This document shows, in pieces, positions 1 through 11,132 of a stretch of DNA of 64,000 nt. How positions within the stretch are numbered: the first letter of the stretch is position 1; each line of letters opens with the position of its first letter. The translations under genes and the position numbers were made by a program. Origin of the DNA: Lycocorax pyrrhopterus obiensis (Eukaryota > Chordata > Aves > Passeriformes > Paradisaeidae); contig JACSVZ010000007.1 in NCBI GenBank assembly GCA_014706295.1, positions 50,854,975 through 50,918,974 of the forward strand, in the 5' to 3' direction. The notes under the pieces are model-generated. The model saw only the letters and a list, made by a program, of their open reading frames with translations. It did not search any database and was not told the DNA's origin.

Positions 1-618
1 GAAAAAAAGGTAAAAATTGAAAATCTACTGTCTCAGCATCTAGCCTCCCCATTCATATGTTATAAGTCAACATGAAAAATCCTAGCAAGTATAAATGATA
101 TCTGATTTCATATTATATTTTTAAAGTGTCAGTACTCAAGTAGGTTTACATTTGACAGGTGATTTGAATACTTCAGTATGTTTCTATAGCCATAAGAAAA
201 AATCTTTATCAGGATAAAGAACTTGATGAGAGTATTAATTTTTGTACTAATGCAAGAAACATTACTACTCTCTTTTTACATGCAAATGTATGAGGCATTA
301 TATGAATCTTTATATTTTTTCCTAAGTATTTCATTGCTTGAGGATATTTCAATGACAGACCATTTATATTGTTTATCCTATATTTATTTGCTATACTGAT
401 CCTTGAATGCTATGCTCTGAGTATATATCTCATTATGATTGGTTCAATCTTACTACAATGCTAAGATAGACGTATCTGTATTTCTGTAAGGCTTCTAATG
501 ATTTTACCTTTGGTAACAAAAGGTGGGGTTTTTCACCTCATACCAAAATAACATTTTTAGTATCTACAGCAAATATATGGCTCAGCCATCCCACAAGCTT
601 TAATACCTTTTCCCTCAC
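1..618. other. AT-rich non-coding sequence, left edge
   Basis: Strongly AT-rich sequence with short A and T runs. I see no coding exon, RNA gene or recognisable repeat. If the minus-strand candidate exons to the right are real, this would be intron or downstream sequence of that gene. Confidence 0.5.
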
Positions 619-699
619 CTCTCTCACAAAAGAAATAATTGTGGTGGTCTCTGTGCTCAGTTTTTGAACACCATGAAACTGTTCTCTGTTTAATCCTAT
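619..699 (-). other. Candidate minus-strand exon (81 bp), unidentified
   Basis: Read on the minus strand, a TATTATTTCAG acceptor lies just above 699 and a GAG|GTGAGG donor just below 619. The 81 bp between them stay open for 27 codons, including the stretch LNREQFHGVQKLSTETTT. The open frame continues past the donor to about 538. I recognise no family. The pairing of acceptor and donor is the only support, and such pairs also occur by chance in AT-rich DNA. It joins in phase 0 to the candidate at 1450-1634. If the 29-bp candidate lies between them and is read in phase 0, the chain hits a stop. It could be a pseudo-exon. Confidence 0.2.
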
Positions 700-1271
700 C
701 TGAAATAATATTAAAATGCGTCTGTTGTGAACACTGTGACTCAGAAAGGAGACAGAAAAATCACAACTATAGACCAGCAGAGTAAAACAGTACACAGTTA
801 ATGAAACAGAATTGAGAAAAGCACTCCTATGGACAACAAATATTTTGCATCCCTGGCTCACTTTGTCAGTAGGCTCACGGTAGTTCGCCTATGGGATGGT
901 GCCATGAGTGTTTCACACTTCGTATCAGTTTCATCCCTGGCTGGTCAGACTGACCAGGTCAAAAAGATGAGAGAAAATTCATCCTCAACAGTCTAATGAT
1001 ATAAGAAGTTACTGAAATAATACAATGCTGAAACTAGAATCAAATTCTGACTAGATTAACATGTAGCTCCTTCTACATTCTTTGTTTATGAAGGTGGACC
1101 ACAATATTTAAATCTTCATGTGAGGTCTCCCAAAACATGAGAATCTGGGTTTTTGCTTTAGACCAGGGAAGATAAGAATGAACCACAGGATTTGTCTTGG
1201 CTTCAAAGTTTTTCAAAATCTAGCAATTTTCAAGTATTTGTGAACATTCAGGAATTTTTGTTTGGACTTAC

Positions 1272-1300
1272 CTTTTGTTGAAAGCATGTCTCTTGCACAT
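1272..1300 (-). other. Candidate minus-strand micro-exon (29 bp), unidentified
   Basis: On the minus strand a long pyrimidine-rich tract ending in TTTCTCACAG meets 29 bp, followed at once by a near-consensus donor AAAAG|GTAAGTCC. These are the best splice-like signals in the window. One frame reads VQETCFQQK, another MCKRHAFNK. Neither matches a family I know. The short length and the phase conflicts with its neighbours make this a weak call. Confidence 0.18.
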
Positions 1301-1449
1301 CTGTGAGAAACATAAAAAGAAAAGAATACTTCACAGCAAAAATAATGGTTGTTTTAAATGATTTTCTCCCCTTTGGATTTTCAAATCAAAGACAACAGCA
1401 CTAGGATTGAACCAGAGGATTTATTAATATCAGAGTAGTTTGGCTTTAC

Positions 1450-1634
1450 CATATGAGGAAGGTTGTCTTGTCCAGATGTTACACTAGGAATATATAAATC
1501 ATTATCATTCTGGGATCTGAGTTTCAAAATTAGTCTCAATGTAGACCTGACTCTGTCACAGTGTACATTGAAGCAGGTGATTATGAACACCTCTGGATAG
1601 TTCACCATACATGAGGTCTTGCCATTGCATTCAG
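1450..1634 (-). other. Candidate minus-strand coding exon (185 bp), unidentified
   Basis: On the minus strand the sequence TTGTTTTGTCTTTTCTGTTAG forms a good branch/pyrimidine tract and acceptor ending at 1635, and ATG|GTAAAG gives a fair donor after 1450. The 185 bp are open for about 61 codons (entering phase 1, leaving phase 0). They contain four cysteines in the order ECNGKTSC ... TCFNVHC, which is suggestive of an extracellular domain. I could not place it in a family. The open frame carries on into the presumed intron to 1381, so openness alone is weak evidence. If it is real, the gene runs right to left and continues beyond position 1. A chance ORF is equally possible. Confidence 0.27.
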
Positions 1635-4560
1635 CTAACAGAAAAGACAAAACAATATAGAGTGTATGAGTAATCAAATAAATGGAAGATCCCTTTTAAC
1701 ATTCAGCTTTATTTTATTGTGGCCCTGTTTCCTAAAGGACTATGTTTTGAGCCTGGAGTAAGGGCAGAGTGACCTGCACTGACCCAGGAGAACACAATCA
1801 CCTGTTGGCCTCTGTTAGGCCAGAAAATTGCTCATTTATTTCTCTGTACGAGGGAATTGAGCACATGAAATCTAAAGCAGCCAACCTGTTTGGCAGCTCA
1901 GGCATTACAAATAGTAATCTCACATCAAGTTTTAACTTTGTCTATAACTTTCTCTGCTTCTTTTAGAGAAAACTAGGGCTGTGATTTAGGTCTTTTTCTC
2001 TTATCTCATCAGCTGTGTCCATAAAACCAGTAAGAATATTATTTTGGAGTTTTTTAGCCCTCAAGTTCAAACTGGCTTTTTATTGAAAGGAAAGTAAAGG
2101 GGAGTGAAAAGGAAGATGGAGAGAGAGACAAAATGGTTACATAATGCTTATTTCCATAGGAAGCCAAGTTAAACTGTCTTTATCTGTAGGAATGGTAACA
2201 CTTACTTATGTAACTCTCCAGCTTACTTGAAGAGGTGATTAGCTGTTCCTAATTAAGCATTCAGCTACAGCCCCATTATAAGACATTTTCCCCTCTCCAA
2301 CAACTCAGTCATAAATTTAAAAAATCAAAATGTTATAACCCCCCACCAACAGGCCCATAAAAATCCCTATGCATTCACATTTTTAGGGTTGAGACTTACT
2401 GACAACTTGAGTACTTTATGAAGATTTTGATTAAATTGAGTAAGTACTTTTTAAGATTAAAATACTTGAAACAGCTTATTTTTAAAATATTTGCAACGCC
2501 TATGGTTCCTTTGTATCCATCTCTGTGTCCAACAAAATCACATAATACCACAGAGTTTGAAACATAAGTAGATTTCAATACTGACTGTGCAAAAGTCAGT
2601 TTTAGGGGTGGGAACAGTAAAATGTTTAAGAAATATCTCTATTTGAAAAAACCTGACTGATTTATCTACCTATGAAGACAGCAAGGAGGAAAAAAAGCCC
2701 CAGAAAACAAAATACTTTCATCATCAAGCTCTGAATTGCACTTGGGTGTTTCTGAAATCTCTTTTTAAAGCTCCCATTTCTCTTTAAAACTTCCTGCAGA
2801 AAGCCATTTTTCCAGGCAGAAACCAGAGGAATTAGAGGGAAGTGATTTCCTGACGAGGTGGCAGAGCTGGGGCGGGAACCCAGATCTGTGTGTCCTTCTC
2901 ACTTGGCTGCTTCTGCTGGCAGCAGCTAAGGGAGCTGAACTACCCGTGTGACTCTCTGCAGACTGCATGCACTGCGATAGCCAAAACTCATGAATGTTCT
3001 TACTTTGCAGTGTTTTGTTGTGCCTTGTAAAAGCTGTGGTGAGTGGGTACCTCATTAATACTAAGGGATCTTGGGGTTTGTTTTGCAAAGTCATCAGCTG
3101 TGAGTTCCATCTAGGTAAGATGCTGATTTCCATGTGGTGCTGTGCTGCTGTGATTTATTAGATTTCACCCAGTCTTGCCCTAGAATCGGGAAAATTAAGC
3201 CCTTGCGTGTTGTCACATAATATTCTGTTCAAATTATACTTTTTGCACTATCTCAATTTAATTTACCTTGACTTGTATTAAAGGTTTTCTTCCCAAAGCC
3301 CTTTCTTATAGACCAAACCAATGAATTCAATGTGAGGAAGGCTAGACATCATCTTTTCACTGAGAGGAATAGAGCACAGAAGAGGAAGCCTTTAAGATGC
3401 TACTATCCATCCTTTTACCTGACAGTATGTAAAGAACATAGTATAAGAGTAAGGACTGAAGAGTTAATGTCTTACATTAATCTCACTCATTATATTAAGC
3501 AATATCTTCCTCAAATGACTGTACAATGCAGTACTAACAGTTTCACATCAGGATTTAATAAGTATTGTAGCCCTTGAATAATTTTCTTTATTTAAATCCA
3601 TGACAAAATTACATCCCAAATAATATAGGCATCTGCTTTGAAACTTGCTCAGATTGGTGGGATCAGTGGAACTTTACAGCCAGACCGTTCAAGAAAAGAC
3701 TCCTCAGTTTTCCCTCATCATGCACAATTATGAGTTTTGACTTCAACTACTTATAATTACAGTATTCTGAAATGATGTCCTAAATATATATGTTTCACAG
3801 CATGACTGTGACTTCAAGCAAATTCCCTTGTCTGAGGTGCTTGGTGAAGTAAAACTGAATTAGTGAGAGTACAATAAGCAAGTTACAGTGTTTAGATACA
3901 ATAACCAAAAATAAAGTCAATTTAATCTTCCAAAGTAGGACAGCTTTTCAGCGTATTTGTCACTATGGAGATTTAGCAGTAGATTCCAACTTGCATTTTA
4001 ATAGCAAACTTACATAAATGTGAGTCCTGGAGTGGTACTGCTGAGCGTATTCAGGCTGGAATTACCAGTTAGACAGATCCTACTTAGCCTTGTAGTTAAA
4101 ACATGTTAGTAGTTTACACATGTGTCTGACAGATGATAATAACCATCTTTATAATCACCTTTGGATTTCTCTTTTCTTCCTTGCTCAACGCCACCGAAAA
4201 GGGAAAATCAGTATTAGTGGTCAAGGCTGGAGATTCCTGGGGTTTAATTTTTTTATCGTTTAGCTAATTTTGTCAATGAGGATGTGCAGTATTTCTGCAA
4301 CATGTATTTTAAGTAAACACAGCTCATTTATTTATTAGTTTGCCTATTTATTTGTTGGTAGACAATACACATTTGTGGATGTATGTAAAGATATTAATGA
4401 GGAAAAAATTATTAGATGCATTTAAGAGATTTCTGGGTACTCAAACTTGTTAAAGTATGCAGGACATTTTTTGTTTTGATAGAAAAATTATTTGATTTTG
4501 GCAGTATTTGTTGCACATACTTTCTTCATTCCTACATGATTGATTGTAACCAGTTCTAGT
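1635..4560. other. Non-coding sequence without recognised features
   Basis: AT-rich sequence with a slightly GC-richer stretch at about 2800-2960. Minus-strand splice-like sites occur at 2399/2584 (a GTAAGT donor and a GCACAG acceptor 185 bp apart), but their reading phase does not join to the candidate exon at 1450-1634. No RNA gene or recent repeat was seen. Confidence 0.5.
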
Positions 4561-4740
4561 CATTACATAACTTGAGGCAAATGTTTTGCTTTAAGCTCTC
4601 CATGCCTTAGATTCTCTAGTTGAGGAATGGTTGAGAAAAATCATCTACTTCTCATGGTGTTGGGAGATTTAATTAAGTGTTTATAAAGTATTTTAAGACT
4701 TTTGCATGGACAGCATTACGAATGTGTAATGTAATACTAT
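4561..4740 (+). repeat. Ancient MIR/L2-type repeat fragment
   Basis: The order of phrases follows the shared 3' part of MIR and L2 elements: 'acttgaggcaaatg', then 'gctctccatgcctta', a decayed 'gaggaatgg' where the consensus has a run like 'taaaatgggg', then 'ctcatggtgttgggag', 'atttaattaagtg' and 'ataaagtattt'. These match the consensus blocks for cytosine-rich, polypurine, 'ttgtgaggattaaatga' and 'gtaaagcgctt'. It is heavily decayed, which fits an insertion older than the bird lineage. The assignment is from memory of the consensus. MIR and L2 cannot be separated here. Confidence 0.6.
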
Positions 4741-7223
4741 TATTAATGTATATTGCAAATTATTTTTTATCTCTGGCAATTTTCCATTACTTTAGAAAAT
4801 TAGTCTAATCTAAAATATTGGCCAAATAGACAGAATTTCTGCAATTGCTTTAGTGAAAGTTCAATGATGGACTCATGTTGACTTTTATCTCCAACAATCT
4901 TCCCTTAGAGTCTCCCAGAAACACAGAACTTGAGCCATGCTTCTAATTGTTAGCTTCAGGCTAAAACTTTTTATCACTTTCTTTCTCTACTTTCTGTTAA
5001 AGTCATTGAACGAAAAGGCTTGATAACATTTTATACTGTCTAATTATTTATTTTGGGGAATACGAAAGACGAGTTTGACCTTCTGAATTTTCAGTCTAAA
5101 CTTTGGTAACAGGGAGCATTCTCATTCTTGTTTTCATTCATATTAATGCTGCATCTATCTCTTTTGCCCTGTAAAAAGCCATTAATATTGTTCTATTAAC
5201 CTCTTTCTAAGTAATAATGACCTTTCCCCTGAAAATGCAATTATTGGACTTTTTTTCCCATAATAAATCTCATTTATTAGAAAATTTGGCCTTGTGCACT
5301 TTGTTCTCTGCCATTTCCTTAAAAAAAAAAAATCATGTTTTATTTTCAAGTAAGTACATTATTTTTATTCAGAAGAGTATTCTATAGTGCGTGTACTTGG
5401 TCATAATTGGAGAGGAGGTGGTGGTGCTCAGTTTGATTATTCCTCTAGCTTTAGAAAGAAAAAGACTGTAGTGACCATGCTCTGCATTCCTCCATAGCTC
5501 ACAGATGCTCTGGCTGTTTGTAGCTGTAGTTTTTGCAAAGATTTTCCAGCCAGGTCAGTTTGGTTCTTGCTGATGTCCAGTCCAAACGATCTCTGCTTTG
5601 TTAGACAGAGCTCCTATGCCCTTTCTGCAGCAAGCAATGATTTTTTTGAGGCGTTGCCATCAAACATTCTCTATTTCACCATTAGCTCCTGAGAGGAGGA
5701 AGGAGGAGAAATGTGACACATCTCCTGATGTGTGTGGCAATGCAAACTTCTGGGGGGACTGGAGGGGAGGCAGGGGAAGAGTTCTTATTGCATTCCTGAT
5801 CTTCGAGCTGCTGCTTTTGTCAAGGGAGATGATGAGAAAACTTTCCTGTATTCTAAAGAATACAACAGTAATAAAAGTTATCTATAACCTCTCCACATCC
5901 TTGATGAAGCAGTGGCTGTAGCAGAGGGAATTTTCTTCACTCCAGTAAAACAATGCTAAGAAGCAGTGCAGAAGAGCTGTATTATTGTCCTGGTTCTTCT
6001 CCACTCCCCACTATACTCTTGCTGGAGGAGTAGGCAGTTGCTTAAGGTGAGAGAAAGGAGGAAAGTTGCAGCAAATCCCTTTCTCTAGCCATCTTCTTTC
6101 CCAGTTATAAAGAATCCTAGAAGAAGAAATGTGAAAATCCGTATAGTTTTTCCTTCCTACGTAAATAGGAAAAACATCTATAACCACATATAGGGGAAGA
6201 ATATTTTTGTGGTTATAGGTCTAGGCTGGAAAAGGGAAAAAGTGGATTCAGAGTCTGGGGTTTGTTTTTTTTTTTTGCTTGTTTCTTTTTTTCCAAGCAG
6301 AAGCAAAAAACCAAAAAGGTTTGTTTTTTTTTTAATTGAACCTATCAAATTAGAATACAAGTTTCTTAAAGCATGAACTGAAATAAAGGCAGAACGACAC
6401 ATTAGGAAATAGAAAGGGAGGCTCAGCTATGCGAGGATTCTCTAAGAATGTCAGAAAATGGATGTTAACTGTGTACCATGGACAGAGAGAATGTCCTTCC
6501 ATGTGTTCTCCCCACCCATCTTCCAGATTAATCAGACATGTTGTAATGAATGTTAACACAGAAAAACAACTTTGTACCATGTAGGTAGGTAGACATGAAC
6601 TATACCATATGCACAATTTTAAGATGAAGAATTTTTTTTTAAATTATATTTTTTCTAACATTTGTTTGAACTGCATCCTTCAGAAAACTGCACTTTCTTT
6701 GTATTTCCTGGCTCTGTGACTCATCAAAATGAGCTGTGCTAGTCACATCAAATGATGTGTTTCATAGAATAAGACAGGAAAAGCAGCACACTGAGTCATT
6801 GTCACAGGGAGGGTGGCTGCCAAACCACTATTAGACAACATAGGGAAAAGCAAACATATTAAATGACTGGGGTCACAGAAACACAGCCCAGTGGCAGGAA
6901 ATAATTTACAATCAGGTGAACATTAGTCTCCTCATCTTTTTAGTCTGTTTTTTAAGGAAGAGAGACGTGTGCTATCATGATGTTTACCTATCAACTTCTG
7001 CCCCCACTAACTGTGTAAGCTGTTGGCCATCAGAAATGCAAAGTTCTTAAGTCACTTTCTAAAAGTTGATGTTTGTACCAAGCTGGGACATGTCTTTTTC
7101 CCTCCTGAGAAAAGGGCTGTAATTCTGGTGCAGCCATCACCTGCTCCATGTGCCATGCTGTGCTGGCCACTGTCCCACCTGTGCGGGCTGGCCGGGCAGC
7201 CATCGTGGGGCTCTCAGCTCAGT
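4741..7223. other. Non-coding sequence; purine-rich patch at 5690-5790
   Basis: No gene, RNA or young repeat was seen. A purine-rich stretch at about 5690-5790 includes a G-dense segment (5752-5778) with three G runs of four or more, one run short of a simple quadruplex motif. The segment at 7120-7330 is GC-richer than its surroundings and holds the microsatellite listed next. T runs of 8-9 occur near 6270 and 6325. Confidence 0.5.
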
Positions 7224-7268
7224 ACAGCACAGCACAGCACAGCACAGCACAGCACAGCACAGCACAGC
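7224..7268 (+). repeat. (ACAGC)9 microsatellite
   Basis: Nine perfect copies of the pentamer ACAGC run from 7224 to 7268 with no interruption. The 5-bp unit has no stop codon in any plus-strand frame, so three overlapping spurious ORFs run through it. The lack of interruptions suggests recent or ongoing length change. Confidence 0.95.
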
Positions 7269-9964
7269 CTGCCCCTTGCCCTGCAGTCACAGAAGGGTCT
7301 GGGGCTGTTATACACCTGGGTCATCCTTAGGGACTTGAGAGAGTAAGTGGAAGAATGAGATGGCAGTGGAGATTTTATGTGGTGTTACACTGGATGTGGT
7401 GATGATACACGGTGACAGAAAGAAGTGTGGAAATAAGGAATTGCAATACAAAGCTACTGCAAACCAGGATTCACTTTTCCTGAAGAAAATCAATCAGTTC
7501 TGTCTAAGTTCAACAAATTGCTCTTGTTTAATTTATAACCTTATTCTGAGTGCTCAGGTTATGCTCCTTCCTAGAGGCACTTAAGCTTCTGCTTCAGCTC
7601 TGCTAGGAACGAAGGTTTGTGCAACTATACTGTTTGTCTGCTGTGCCCAAAGTCAATGGAAAACAAGGCCCAGTTTTGACAAACTTGATTGAGGAGTGGA
7701 AGTCCCTATTTAAATTCTTGTAAGTTTAATGAAAATGAGTAAGTGGCTAGAAAAAATAGTTTATGCTAATTATCCCTCAGCAAGCCAAAATTAGCTGGCT
7801 AGTCAAACAGCTTTCTCCTGATGCCAGGCTAACTACAGCAAGAATTATCTTTTCCTTGCTGGGGCACTGTTCTGACAGGGAAAATGAAGGAATATAGGAT
7901 AAATATTTGTACAACATTGGGGTTTCATTTGTCTTCTGATGAAATAATCTGACTGCTTTCACAAACTTTTTCATTCTTTAAATATTTGTAAAAAGGGAAG
8001 AACGACTACAAAAACTATTACAGCACACAATTTTTTCCTTTTTTTTTCTACCATTGATTCATCTTTGAAATTTGATAACTGTCCATAATATCTGGGTTAT
8101 TTTTTAGGCTGGTGATTTTTACCTGCTTCTTATTAGGAAAGCAACATGTATACTTCACCTGCTTTACTTTAATTATTTTTATATTTTAACAGACTCACGA
8201 GCAGAAAGCAAAAATCTGGCAATTCCATTATTTTAGCATGTTGAGGTGGATCTGATTTTCTTTTCATCATCGTAAATCTGCTCATGTCTTCAACAGGCTT
8301 AAGAAGAAACAAAGACACAGCAACACACACATCATGACAATCTGGACTCAATAATTATGGAAATATAAGCTGCTGTGCTGAAACCCCAATATTCGCATTT
8401 AATCAAACTGATATTCCAAATTTTTTCCCAGTAACTAATTCTTATCTCTAAATTATCTGGTAGGATTTTTCCTGTGGTTTGCTTTCCTTTTCATATTGTT
8501 GCTGACATGGACAGGAATTATCATCTGTAGAGTGTGCCATGTCCACTTACATCAGCATACCATGGTTTTTTGCTTAATGCCACGTATTATTGTAATCTGT
8601 CAGAATATAGCATTCCATTCATTACACCGCTCAGATCTTTAAATACGACCTGTGACAAAAATTTGCCAAATTTCTTCCTTAATATAGGAGTTTGGGAGGA
8701 TGCTTTTACTGGGGTTTTACTACGTCTGTGTTCATAGGCAAATACCCACATTTCACACTATTGAGATTACTGCTTATAAATGTGAGCACATTTATTTTTC
8801 ACTCTAATATCACAGAGGACATAAGGTATAGGAGTTATATGCCAAATGTATGTGGGAGCTGGGAAAGGCTTTGTTGCGTCTGCAAATTCAGTTTGCATGC
8901 ACTGTTCTGCAACTGGTTTCTATTCTAGGATGTATAGAATAGGACCCAGTAGCAGCTTCTGCATTCCTACACAGAGGTCTGATATTTAGAACTACTAGGA
9001 CAGAAGGCCTGTGACTGTTCTACTTCTCTGCAGGCTGACTTATCTTACCTGAAGGGTGATACCGAGCCTGGAGGCCTTGATGAGAAAGCATAGCTCTCAC
9101 CTCCTCATATGAATGCAAGAGGAAATATTGGGTAAAAAACCTTGAAATTTCTATACAAGCGCAGGAGAAGGGGGAAGAGTCATGAGCATTTAGCCACACA
9201 GCCCTGAAGGGAGGACCTCCCCATGTTGCTTTTGTGAGTGAGCTCAAAGAAGGATTGCAAGGACTCTGGCTATCTGAGGGTGAAGACGTTGAGAAGGTAG
9301 CACTGGGGTCCATGACATACATCACTTTGAGCATAGTTCAAAGGTGCGTTTCCACTAACTTAACAGAGGCACCCTGTCAGGCACCCTGAAGTCATTAGAG
9401 AGGACACACTAGCACCCTTTTTCTTATGCTAGTATGCTTCTATCATAATTCACTTATTTTTAAAAATTATTGCAACTGTAAAACACAGAAGAAAAATACA
9501 AAACTTCTGTGATTCTCAGTCAGTCTTGTTTTTTTTAATTTATAGCAAAGACAAAGAGACCATTAATTCATACTTTTTGAATGTGGAATCAACAATACTG
9601 TGATTGGGGTCTTGCCTTTTGTACAGATAGTGCTCTGCGTTGGTGGGATTAGCAAGGCAGAGTTTGGAACAGTGGTGTTCCCTGAAACAGTTTCAGTTTC
9701 TACAGCTGGCTGCTTTTTCTCCTGGACCAAATTTCATTTGAGCTTTTGGTTGTGTTTGATTTTGGAAGGTCAGCCTGTGACTCTAGGAAAGATCTGCTTT
9801 TCAGTAGTTTTCCAGCAAACAGGCTTAATCAGGTTTGATACTTCCCCATTCAGACACACACATATGTGCTCACACATCTGCATCATAGATTTCAAAATGC
9901 TTCCCAAACCACTCACTGTTATCTGCAGACCCTACTCATGGTGTCCTGGTATTCTGGTACCAAA
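7269..9964. other. Non-coding sequence without recognised features
   Basis: AT-rich sequence, no convincing exon or RNA gene. A short segment around 7640-7670 contains 'aaagtcaatggaaaacaagg', which may be a further scrap of the old 'aagtcaatgg' repeat family described elsewhere in this window. The ORF starting near 9600 runs into the LTR and has no recognisable content. Confidence 0.45.
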
Positions 9965-9969
9965 TTCAT
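9965..9969. repeat. Target site duplication TTCAT (left copy)
   Basis: The five bases TTCAT directly precede the TG that ends the minus-strand LTR. The same five bases follow its other end at 11128-11132. A 5-bp duplication is usual for ERVL-type integrases. Confidence 0.85.
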
Positions 9970-10145
9970 TGTTGTGGTTTGACACTGGCCCAGGCATCCT
10001 CAAGAGCCTCTTGCTCACCCTCCCCTGCCACAGCTGGGCAGAGGACGGAAAAGGAAAAAAAATTAATGAACACTTAATGAGTGAGATAAGGACTGGGAGA
10101 AACCCTTCAAGGGCGAAACAGGCTCAACGTAAGTTGCGAAGTGAA

Positions 10146-10151
10146 TTTATT
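10146..10151 (-). terminator. Polyadenylation signal of the solo LTR
   Basis: TTTATT on the plus strand is AATAAA on the LTR sense strand. It lies about 180 bp before the LTR's 3' end, followed by a T-rich stretch at 10055-10070 in sense direction. This fits the R/U5 boundary of an LTR. Confidence 0.6.
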
Positions 10152-10206
10152 ACTAACAGAATCAGAGGAGGATAATGAGCAGTAAAATAAGCCCTTAGAG
10201 CACCTT

Positions 10207-10232
10207 CCCCCCCTGCCCCCCCAGCCCCTCCC
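10207..10232 (-). other. G-quadruplex motif on the LTR sense strand
   Basis: On the plus strand there are four C runs of 7, 7, 4 and 3 at 10207-10213, 10216-10222, 10225-10228 and 10230-10232, with loops of 2, 2 and 1 bases. On the LTR sense strand these are G runs meeting the simple quadruplex rule, and they sit about 55 bp upstream of the AATAAA. Confidence 0.7.
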
Positions 10233-10619
10233 TCCTTCCCACCAACAGCGCAGGGGACAGGGCATGGGGGTTTGGTCAGTCCATCACCAAGATTTCCTCC
10301 TGCTGCCCCGGGAGAGGAGTCTTCCCCTGTGAGGCTGTGGAGTCCCTCCCATGGGAGACAGTTCTCCGTGAACTTCCCCAGCGTGGGTCCGCTCTCATGA
10401 GCAGCAGCCACACCGCCCCTGCTGCAGCGTGAGCCCCTCCCTCGGGCACACAGCCCTCCCAAAACTGCTGCGCCGTGGGTCTCTCTTTCCTCGGGGTGCA
10501 GTCCCCCAAGGACAGGCTGCTCCAGCCTGGAAACAGGGGCCTCTCTCTCCACCGGGTCTTCCACTGGATCACAGCCTCCTCTGGGCATCCACCCGCTCCG
10601 GCACAGGCACCTCCCCCAT

Positions 10620-10743
10620 GGGCTGTGGGTGGATCTCTGCACCCCCCGTGGATCCATGGGCTGTGGATGGATCTCTGCATCCCCCGTGGATCCCCACGGG
10701 CTGTGGATGGATCTCTGCATCCCCCGTGGATCCCCATGGGCTG
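10620..10743 (-). repeat. Tandem repeat, 40-bp unit, about 3.1 copies, inside the LTR
   Basis: Units begin at 10620 (38 bp), 10658 (40 bp) and 10698 (40 bp), each opening with GGGCTGTGG on the plus strand and holding a GGATCTCTGCA and a CCCCCGTGGATCC block. A partial unit (GGGCTG) starts at 10738. Units differ at only a few positions, so the array has either grown recently or been kept uniform. It lies in the U3-like body of the LTR. Confidence 0.92.
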
Positions 10744-10935
10744 CAGGGGCACAGCTGCTTCACCGTGGTCCTCACCATGGCCTGCAGAGGAATCTCGGCT
10801 CTGGCACCTGGAGTACCTCCTGCCCCTCCTTCTCCACTGACCTCGGTGTCTCCATGTTGTTTCCTTCACACGTTCTCACCTTCTCCTCTTCTCTGACTAG
10901 AATCCAAAACCTTGTGACTTTGTTTTGATTTTCTT

Positions 10936-10943
10936 CTTAAATA
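10936..10943 (-). promoter_or_regulatory. TATA-like box of the solo LTR
   Basis: The sense-strand sequence TATTTAAG, preceded by GATGACA, lies 185 bp inside the LTR's 5' end. It resembles a retroviral core promoter. Whether this copy still starts transcription is unknown. Confidence 0.45.
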
Positions 10944-11127
10944 TGTCATCACCGAGGTGTTACCAACCTCTCCCATTGGCCCAATTTTGGCCAGCAGCAT
11001 GTCCATCTTCAGAGCCATCAGCCATTGGCTCTGCTGGACATGGTGGGAAGCTTCCAGCAGCTTCCTCACAGGAGCCATCTTTGTGGCCCCTCTGCTACCC
11101 AAAACCAGGCCGTGCCAAACCAATACA

Positions 11128-11132
11128 TTCAT
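11128..11132. repeat. Target site duplication TTCAT (right copy)
   Basis: It is identical to 9965-9969 and directly abuts the TGTATTGG end of the LTR, which fixes the insertion boundaries to the base. Confidence 0.85.

Larger units (their letters stand above)
9970..11127 (-). mobile_element. Solo LTR of an avian ERVL-like endogenous retrovirus
   Basis: This 1158-bp element reads on the minus strand. It starts TGTATTGGTTTGGCACGG at 11127 and ends GTCAAACCACAACA at 9970, so it has the TG...CA ends of an LTR, and it is flanked by perfect TTCAT direct repeats. In sense order it has a U3-like start, a TATA-like box (10943-10936), a GC-rich body with a 40-bp tandem repeat (about 10743-10620), a G-run motif (10232-10207), an AATAAA signal (10151-10146), and a U5-like end. 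No second LTR, primer site or gag/pol lies next to it, so it is a solo LTR left by recombination. The wording of the sequence matches LTRs I know from songbird genomes. The exact family name is not certain. Several long ORFs inside it are by-products of its high GC content. Confidence 0.92.

Noticed and set aside
2400..2584. Minus-strand exon candidate with GTAAGT donor
   Set aside because: The reading phase does not join to the candidate at 1450-1634 (an immediate stop results), and the sequence is low-complexity AT-rich.
7023..7346. ORF with repeated STAQH-like residues
   Set aside because: It is the translation of the (ACAGC)9 microsatellite.
9600..10175. 191-codon plus-strand ORF
   Set aside because: It runs into the antisense LTR and has no family features; length is helped by the GC-rich stop-poor LTR sequence.
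10124..10869. Two 197-198-codon minus-strand ORFs and several plus-strand ORFs
   Set aside because: They lie wholly inside the solo LTR, and their repeated residues come from the 40-bp tandem repeat; ORFs are open on both strands because of GC richness.
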